A stretch of DNA of 64,000 bases, from positions 344,093,870-344,157,869 of the forward strand of contig NC_081412.1 of NCBI RefSeq assembly GCF_030272615.1, given 5' to 3'. Position 1 is the first letter of the stretch; each line of letters starts with the position of its first letter. Of this stretch, positions 57,198 through 64,000 are shown one piece after another. The translations under genes were made by a program, and so were the position numbers. The notes beneath the pieces were generated by a model. That model searched no databases and was not told the DNA's origin. It saw nothing but the letters and a program-made list of their open reading frames with translations. This stretch comes from Cryptomeria japonica. Its lineage: Eukaryota > Streptophyta > Pinopsida > Cupressales > Cupressaceae.

Positions 57198-57850
57198 GTA
57201 AGTATTTCTAAACCTCTGGAGATCAGTAAAGTTACACAAACAGTTAAACAAAATGAAAATTTAATTTGGAAGTTATACTTTGATGGTGCCTGCAGTAAGG
57301 AAGGAAATGGAGCAGGAGTTGTAATTATTTCTCTTAAAGAAAAAAAATTTAAATACTCTTTTTGTTAACCTTTGAATGTACTAATAATGTTGCCAAATAT
57401 GAGGCCCTCTTATTAGGTCTTAAACTAGCAAATAAGCATGGTGTCAATTTACTAATGGTTTATGGTGATTCAAAACTAGCCATTTCACAAGTTAGAGACA
57501 AATTTGCTGCAAAAAATGAAAAATTAAGAAACTACAAGAAAAAAGTTTGGGATCACATTGAATTATTCGACGCCTTCTCCATCAATTGGACTAAGAGATC
57601 CAACAATATTTGGATAGACTTCATGGCGAACTTGGCTATTAAACATAATGGCATCTCTTTGGATGATATTACCCAAGTGGATATTAAGACCAGACCGACA
57701 GTGCCTGATAATGTAAAAAACTGGCAAGTTTTTTATGATGACAGTGATTTACTAAAAAAATTATTCTATGAAGATCAGTATGAGCACCAGCGGATTGATT
57801 GGAATGGACTGGTGGAGGACAAGGATGACAAAGCAACTATACTTGGGTAG
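57198..57850 (+). pseudogene. pol: Gypsy-7 archaeal-type RNase H, upstream of RT
   Basis: This is a full RNase H fold: LYFDGACSKEGNGAGVVI (first Asp), TNNVAKYEALLLGLKLA (Glu in YEAL), VYGDSKLAISQV (Asp) and IWIDFMANLA (last Asp). This is the aRNH type known from Tat elements, where it backs up a degenerate RT-linked RNase H. All four acids are visible. A one-base shift near 57361 separates the first strand from the rest. It lies between protease and RT, whereas in Ogre and Retand elements it follows the RT-linked RNase H. Confidence 0.8.
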
Positions 57851-59345
57851 GAAGTATTGCAGCTAAAAACTAATAGAATCCCAAAAGGATTGATAGAGCT
57901 TGAAAGAATGTTTGATGATAAAGAAGTAATGAATTTTAGGCCTAATTCAAGAGGATGTGAGGAGGTCAAAAAAGTAAACTTGGGAAGTGAAAGCAACCCA
58001 AGAGAAGTGTATGTTGGAAAGAAGCTCACACCAAAAATCAGAACAAAATTGATTAATCTGTTGAGGAAGTATAGGTATGTTTTCGCTTGGTCATATGAAG
58101 ACCTTAAAGCTTACAGGGAAGATTTGTTCCAGCATGAGATACCTTTGAAGCCTAATGCAAAACCTTTTAGAAAAAAGAAAAGACCTATAAATCCTACCTT
58201 GGCTCCAAAGATGAAGGAGGAGTTAATGAAAATGAGAAATGCAGGGATTATTGAGCCTATAAGGCACTCAACATGGGTATCAAATTTAGTACCAGTAAGA
58301 AAGAAAAATGGTGATATTAGGTTATGTGTAGATTTCATAAATCTAAATGTTTCATCTTTGGAAGATAATTATGCCTTGCCTAATATGGAATATTTGTTGT
58401 AGAGGGTCACAGGAAATGAGTTGTTATCTATGATGGATGGCTTCTCGAGTTATAATCAATTCAAAGTTAGGGAAGCAGAGAAGGTCAAAATTGCTTTCAC
58501 TACACCTTGGGGTACTTATGTTTATGCTAGGATGCCTTTTGGACTAACAAATGCAGGAGCTACATTCCAGAGAGCTATGGACGTGGCTTTTGAGGGCATG
58601 ATTGATTTATTCTAAAAAGGCAAAAAATATTGTAATGATTTGGAAAAGATTTTTATCAGAGTGCTAGAGTATGGCATATCTTTGAATCCTAAAAAATGTT
58701 ATTTCGGGGTTACCGAAGGAAAATTGTTAGGTCATATTGTTTCCAAAGATGGGGTTAGAATTGATCTAGAAAGGATTGTTTCTATTGATAAAATTCAAAT
58801 TCCAAAAACTGTTAAAGCTATGCAATCTTTCTTCGGTCACATTAACTTTGTGAGAAGGTCTGTTTCAAAATTTTCTAAAATCATAAATCCTATTGCTAAA
58901 ATGTTGAAAAAGGGTGCTGAAATAAAATGGACTAATGAAGCTCTGGAAGCTTTTGTAAATATCAAAAGAGCCATCAAGGAAGACCCTGTTTTAAAATCAC
59001 CTGATTTCTCTAAACCCTTTCAAGTATTCTCATTTTCCTCATTCCATACTATTCCTATTGTCATGTTACAAAAGAATGATGAGGGTCATGAACAACTAGT
59101 GGCATTTTTTAGTAAAACGTTACAAGAATCATAATTGAATTATGATTTGAATGAAAAACAGGCCTATGCTCTTGTGAAAGCTATGAAATCCTTTAGACCT
59201 TACTTAGTTGGTGCCACCATTATTGCCTATGTACCAAATGTTGTTGTTAAAGACATTTTTAGACAAACATAGACTATTGGGAGAAGATGCAGATGGATAA
59301 ATCAGATCCAAGAGTTCAATATTGATTTATAGATCAAAAAATTGG
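57851..59345 (+). pseudogene. pol: Gypsy-7 reverse transcriptase with degenerate RNase H
   Basis: RT has the N-terminal KYRYVFAWSYEDL and FRKKKRPINPTLAPKMKEEL blocks, VPVRKKNGDIRLCVDFINLN, and the fingers/palm part (MDGFSSYNQFKV, TTPWGTYVYARMPFGLTNA). After MIDLF a stop and a short gap replace the YxDD catalytic loop, and the sequence resumes at LEYGISLNPKKC, so RT is dead. The following RNase H (58980-59330) lacks its first aspartate (VFSFSSFHTIPIVMLQ) and has stops. Further stops lie at 58400, 58613, 59132 and about 59270. It is in frame with integrase. Confidence 0.82.
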
Positions 59346-59399
59346 TAAGAGGTCAAGGTTTAGCGAAGTTAATGGCAGAATCCAATCTTGAAGCAGCAC

Positions 59400-60712
59400 A
59401 AGTAAATCAGGTGGAGCTGAAAGATGTATAAATTAGCATTGAAAGGTGTCACTAGTATGAAAATATTGTGTATTACTTGAAATACATGAAATGTCTGGAT
59501 AATCTAAATGATAGTCAAAAGAGAACTTTAAAGCTTCAAACATATAGGTATGTATTACTAAATGGAGATCTATATTGGAAGAATAGAGATGGTGTCCTTC
59601 TATTATGTTTAGATGAGTGTCAAGCCTCTATTGTTTTAAAATATTTACATGAAGGTGTCTATGGAGGCCACTTCTTAGCTAAAACCACTTCTCATAAAAT
59701 TCTTAATATTGGTTATTATTGGCCTCAAGTTTTCAAGGATTGTCATACTTATATCAAGAAATGTGAGGCTTGTCAAAAGTTTTCATGGAAGCTCAAATAT
59801 AATGGAGCCATTCCTCTCAGACCCATGCATATGGAGGAACCTTTTTAGATGTGGGGTATTGACTTCATAGGTGAGATAGCAAACAAATCTAGTGGTGGGC
59901 ATAAATGGATTTTGGTGGCCACAAATTATTTTACTACGTGGGTTGAAGCCATTCCCACAAGATAGGCTACCAACAAAGTTGTGATAAAGTTTCTTTTGGA
60001 AAATATTTTAACTAGATTTGGGGTACCTCAGAAGATTGTGGTAGATAATGGGATGTGCTTCAGATCAGATGAGTTCTTTGATTTCTATGAAAACTATGGT
60101 ATTGCTTTGTCATATTCATCACCTTATCATCCTCAGGGAAATGGACAGGCAAAATCGAGCAATAATTTTTTTTTGAAGATTATCAAAAGGATATTAGGTA
60201 ATAATAAGAAGGCATGGGATTTAAAATTGGTTTTAGCAGTATGGGCTAACAGAGTGACAGTTAAGAAATCCATAGGATTCGCCCCATATGAGCTGTTATA
60301 TGGCAAAGGAGCGCGATTACCCTTAAGCAATTTGCTCCTAGTTTACAAATTTGTTACAGAGGAAGTTTCAGAAGAAGTAAACTTTATGGAAGACAGGTTG
60401 ATGGCCTTGGCTGAGTTGGATGAATGTAGAAGGGAAGCTCAGGAAAGAAACCTACAAAGACAACAAATGGTAAAGGCTTTTCATGATAAGAAGGCATGTG
60501 ACAGGTCTTTTAAAGAAGGGGAATGGGTGTTAAAATGGAATGCCAAAGATCAGGATAAAGGGAAGCATGGCAAGTTCGATGCACTCTGGCTAGAACCTTT
60601 CATTATTTCAAAAAAAGGTGGATAAAACTCTTATTATTTGCAGGATACAAATGGTCAAGTACAAGAGTTCCTAGTTCATACTCAATATCTTAAGCACTTC
60701 TTCTATTGATGA
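59400..60712 (+). pseudogene. pol: Gypsy-7 integrase
   Basis: The zinc domain shows YLHEGVYGGHF with CEACQKF (HHCC type). The core has GIDFIG (Asp), VDNGMCF (Asp) and NGQAKSSN, where the catalytic Glu of the usual NGQAE box is Lys. The C-terminal domain follows (KSIGFAPYELLYGKGARLP, then KWNAKDQDKGKHGKFDALW). Stops lie at 59846, 59963 and 60623, all in one frame. The last codons read VHTQYLKHFFY before the TGA at 60710. It would insert the cDNA. Confidence 0.82.
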
Positions 60713-60851
60713 GCAGGGAGTATTTTTGTATCATAATATTTTAAATTTTTGTTGCTTTTTGTTATCAATTTTTCGTATTGGTCTGTTTTCCAGAGATAAC
60801 TAGGATCTTCCTATGTCCTTAAAAGGAACATACATCCTTAGAAAGATCCAC
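60713..60851 (+). other. Gypsy-7 3' UTR
   Basis: GAGCAGGGAGTATTTTTGT follows the stop. A purine stretch (AAAAGGAACA and GAAAGAT) precedes the LTR and may be the polypurine tract. Confidence 0.5.
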
Positions 60852-62318
60852 TATTAGCACATACTTTTACAAAATATTTTATGCTATATAGAGGCCTTTT
60901 TCTTTTTTCATTTTCATCATATGAGCATTTATTGTTGGTTTGCATGTGCAGAAATTTTATTAGCACAGGTAAAGTCCTCTAAAGGATCAGCTATTTTAGG
61001 AGTATCAAGGTATTACTTGGGCACACTAAGGGCATGCACTAATTATTGACTGCATAAGGAATCCATTATGGAGGCATTTTGTCAATAGAGAAGTCATTAT
61101 GGTATGATCTAGGATTGTCTTCTAATATGTATTAGACCCTACGAGAAAAGTGGGGATCACTAATATTCAATAGTGATGGTCCATCTATGCTAAATTGCAA
61201 AATTTCAATCATCCACATAAGTAGTCCCGATGAAACAGCATTGGTGAGAAAAAGGAGTATTGACATAACTTATACCGATGAAACAGCATGTAGATGCTTT
61301 GGAGCATTTAAAAAATACTCAACATGGTGCACGCTCTTGAGAAAGTCATGTCATTGGGATAGCTTGTTTCAATGAAATAGAAGGTGGTTGTTTTCCTATC
61401 GGCATACATCAGTTTATCGGCAAAACGTGGAAATTTTTATACCGATAGCCTATGAATCCATTGGTGTAACTTGTAACGATAAGGAAAAGCTCATCATATA
61501 GTATCGAGAGATCGGAAGTAATGAGAATAGTCTATCCTAAAACCTAATGACTAAAGGGAACCAAACGCGGGCCCATCAAAAAAGGGAACCATATCGGAAT
61601 AGTACAAAAATGGTTAGGCCGATCCCCGATGACATGAAGAGTCAGAGGGTGAAACTATCGGTATTACTTATACCGATAAAATAGACTTGAAGACATTAAA
61701 CATAAAGGTACATCGGAGACTCATTGGGACTTTGGGAGGAATAGAAAAGGGCTATTTTGATCCTCAATGAAGATAGAAGTGCTTACAAGGACATTGGGGT
61801 AAGTTATGTCAATAAAGAAAGCATCTAGTAAGGATTCATCGGGACATCAGAGGAAGAACTTTTATGTTATGCCGAAACTCGATAGGACCATTTAGGCGAA
61901 TGGTGGGTTGCGAGGAGTTCTTCGAGATAAGTTATGCTGATAACATGGTGGGATTATGTAAAATGTGGATTGGTATATTGAGGTCATCGGGGCATCGGAG
62001 AGACATGAAATAAACTATGTCGACACCCAATGAGTTAAGTAGAAGGAAACCAAAGGCGAATCCATCAGGGAGATTTACGCCGATGCAGCACTAAAATAAA
62101 AGGCAAAACCGAGAATGAAAGGGTGCCCATCGGGATGAAATTAACCATCAAGATAGAGAAAAAATTGCTATCCTGAGACCCGATAAGTTGGTTGGGGTAG
62201 TTTGTGCCGATCAGAAAGTGAAAAGTGGTAAAGTCATAACAATCGGCGCCAAACAATTGAATCATCGGAAAGGGTCTCACCAATTAGCCGTTGGAGGTCC
62301 TGATGTGAAAAACTAACA
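60852..62318 (+). repeat. Gypsy LTR shared by gypsy-7 and gypsy-8, 1467 bp
   Basis: It is homologous to 52815-54266. The first bases are TATTAG instead of TGTTAG. It is followed by the same leader and a second gag, so it serves as 3' LTR of one copy and 5' LTR of the next. It contains the perfect palindromic unit ATCGGTATTACTTATACCGA(T) at 61657-61677. Confidence 0.85.
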
Positions 62319-64000
62319 TAAATGGCTTCAATTAAATGCATCTATGGAGTAGGTCCCTTTCTACATGAAGAAAATTCATCAATATTGTGGTAATTGAGTA
62401 CAAGATGGACTCCTTGGGATATATAACCAATGTTGCATAACAGTATTTCACATAGAGTTATTGTAGAAAAGGTATCAGGTGTTTTCTGAGCTGCTAAGTG
62501 TTGAGTGAATAATTTTGCAGAGATGGAAGGGTCAAGATTAAAAGGGAAGTGAAAGGTTGTAGAAGTGTCCAGTACCGCAACAAAAAAATCTAAGGGTAAA
62601 GTCAGTGATGCTCGAAGAAAGCTAAACCAAGATCTGATAGATCAAATGGGCTCTCTAGGTGCCAGGTCATGCAGAGCTAAGGTGAATTTGCCTATTCACA
62701 AGCAGTTGGAGGACAGGTACAAAGAAATTGGAGATGTACTCATAATAATGCAAGGGCATGAGCTATTTCTTTTTCATTACCTTCGTAGGGATGAACCTAT
62801 GCCACTTTCAAACCCATGGAACACCAATTTAGGTAAACTCATGGTACGTAATGTTTTTGTAGATATTGACTTATTAAAACTCCTACTGAGATATTATGAT
62901 GCAAACAAGCGAAGCATTTTGTTGCCTGATGGGACGGTTTTTGTTCACTTTGCTGTAGCCACAATTCAAGAAGTTTTTGCAGTGGATCTGGGGGTAGATG
63001 TGCCTTTTTCATTTACGGATTTGGAGGAGGAATTTAGGAAAATGGATACTACATATTAGGGTTGGAACCTCACAATCCACAAAGCAAAAAAGGGGAGGCT
63101 AACAAAGGAAGATAGTCCTCCTTATGATATAACTATTTTCAAGAAGTATCTACAATATACATATATGGCATGTGGCCAAGTTGGAGGAATTGAAGCTCCT
63201 GATGTGGCAAACATAGGACCATTGGTTTTAGCAGCGGATATCTAGAGGCATGAGCCTAGAGCTTTTGATTTCGCTTCATATCTAGTGGACAGATTGCATC
63301 AAGCTTTCATGAACTTGAAAGATAATCCAGATAAGCATTTCAAGCATTATTCATTGTTAATGCATATTATTTTATTCTATGGGAGATTCAGAGGATTATG
63401 GCCAGAGGGTTTGAGTCTAAATGCAGTTTCTTAGGCCTCAGGAGCACAAAAATACAAAGCTCAATAACAATTGGGGTGATTGGTACTCATACCAAAACTT
63501 CACTTTTTTTCAATGCTATGGATTTGAAGGTTATCCTTATGTGCTACCAAAACCTGCACCAGACAGGATTTCTTTTTTGGAAATTGTAAGGCAATTAAGT
63601 GTTTCTAATGCCAAGCATTTTGGAAGTGCACACAAGCAAGCCTTCCTCCCTGGTACACTTCACTTCCAGGACTTTAAAATTGTATCTACCAAAGCATATG
63701 AAGCCATTGATAGGAAGTTGGTGGATGAATACAACTTGTTCAAGCATGTGTCTAGGACGCATTATGATCTTGAGGGTTACATCCATGCAAGCAGGAAGAG
63801 GCAAGAGTTGGGAGACTATCTTCATCAAGAGGATGAATTTAAAGACATGTGTAGAAATAAGGAGGTGGAAGAGCCGGCGGATGTTATGGAAACCTTGGAG
63901 GAAAAACTAGAGGAGAGAAGGTAGAGATTAGAAAACATAGAGGAAGAACCAACCCAAAGTGATTCAAGGGAGAACAAGGTTGTTTCCAAACTCTAGGCAC
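62319..64000 (+). pseudogene. gag: Gypsy-8 Gag, runs off the window
   Basis: It has the same leader and Gag as gypsy-7, from the ATG at 62524 (MEGSRLKGK, then an in-frame TGA). The long open part 62565-63059 covers the GHELFLFHYLRRDEP and LLPDGTVFVHF region. Stops follow at 63057 and 63243. Near 63427 about 164 bases present in gypsy-7 (55378-55541) are missing, which changes frame. The C-terminal helical tail 63421-63924 is readable and ends at a TAG. Pol, if present, lies beyond the window. It is inactive. Confidence 0.78.

Larger units (their letters stand above)
52815..62318 (+). mobile_element. Gypsy-7, Ty3/gypsy Tat-type retrotransposon, 9.5 kb
   Basis: LTR, gag, protease, an archaeal-type RNase H, RT with a degenerate RNase H, integrase, LTR, all on the plus strand. 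The two RNase H domains mark the Tat group of plant gypsy elements. Catalytic residues are lost in protease, RT and integrase, and stops are many. It interrupts the PMD gene. The right LTR is also followed by another gag (gypsy-8). Confidence 0.85.

Noticed and set aside
1-64000. CRISPR array, rRNA, tRNA gene or bacterial operon
   Set aside because: No direct-repeat/spacer pattern, no rRNA core and no tRNA cloverleaf was noticed. The only tRNA-like matches are 3'-end primer sites beside LTRs.

Overview
This is plant nuclear DNA. It is AT-rich and made almost entirely of LTR retrotransposons stacked inside one another, with one decayed host-type gene fragment (a plant mobile domain protein, 51906-52814). 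No bacterial, organellar, rRNA, tRNA or CRISPR signal was seen. The repeat load, the low gene density, the multiple-PPT copia elements and the Tat-type Ty3/gypsy elements suggest a large-genome seed plant. A gymnosperm is my guess, by inference only.

Region 1-13947 is a minus-strand Ty1/copia element (copia-2, partial 3' LTR at the window start, gag at 10772-13031, 5' LTR from 13107). A second minus-strand copia (copia-1, 1756-7715, near-matching 5-bp target duplications) is inserted in its 3' untranslated region. At 13948 a plus-strand copia of copia-1's family (copia-3) has landed in the copia-2 5' LTR. Copia-3 lost gag to RT by a deletion, and a 21.4-kb insertion (element L, 15231-36586, target duplication aactt) splits its RNase H. 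L is a minus-strand non-autonomous LTR element with a zinc-knuckle ORF1 and a 1,120-codon ORF2. ORF2 is interrupted by element S (17410-30838, duplication agtgt), a probable 3.67-kb solo LTR. S is interrupted by element G (18189-27941, duplication gaatg, LTRs differing at about four positions). The nest is five insertions deep: copia-2 > copia-3 > L > S > G.

Region 37623-49029 holds fragments of the copia-1 family in alternating orientation (copia-5 minus, copia-6 plus). They are joined tail-to-tail and head-to-head, with a 3.2-kb unclassified insertion at 40385-43571 and a related LTR fragment at 48491. Region 49030-51200 is a remnant of a minus-strand gypsy-like element (LTR plus 3' internal sequence). 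The plant mobile domain pseudogene follows and is cut at 52815 by a plus-strand Ty3/gypsy element of Tat type (LTR 52815-54266; gag, protease, an extra RNase H upstream of RT, RT, integrase; second LTR 60852-62318). A second gag follows that LTR directly and runs off the window, so two gypsy copies share one LTR.

Nearly all coding regions are pseudogenes in a single frame broken by nonsense codons. The longest nearly clean frame is the roughly 950-codon ORF of element G. Within an intact element Gag would build the particle, protease cut the polyprotein, RT and RNase H copy the RNA, and integrase insert the copy. L and G lack these pol genes and would have relied on enzymes from other elements.
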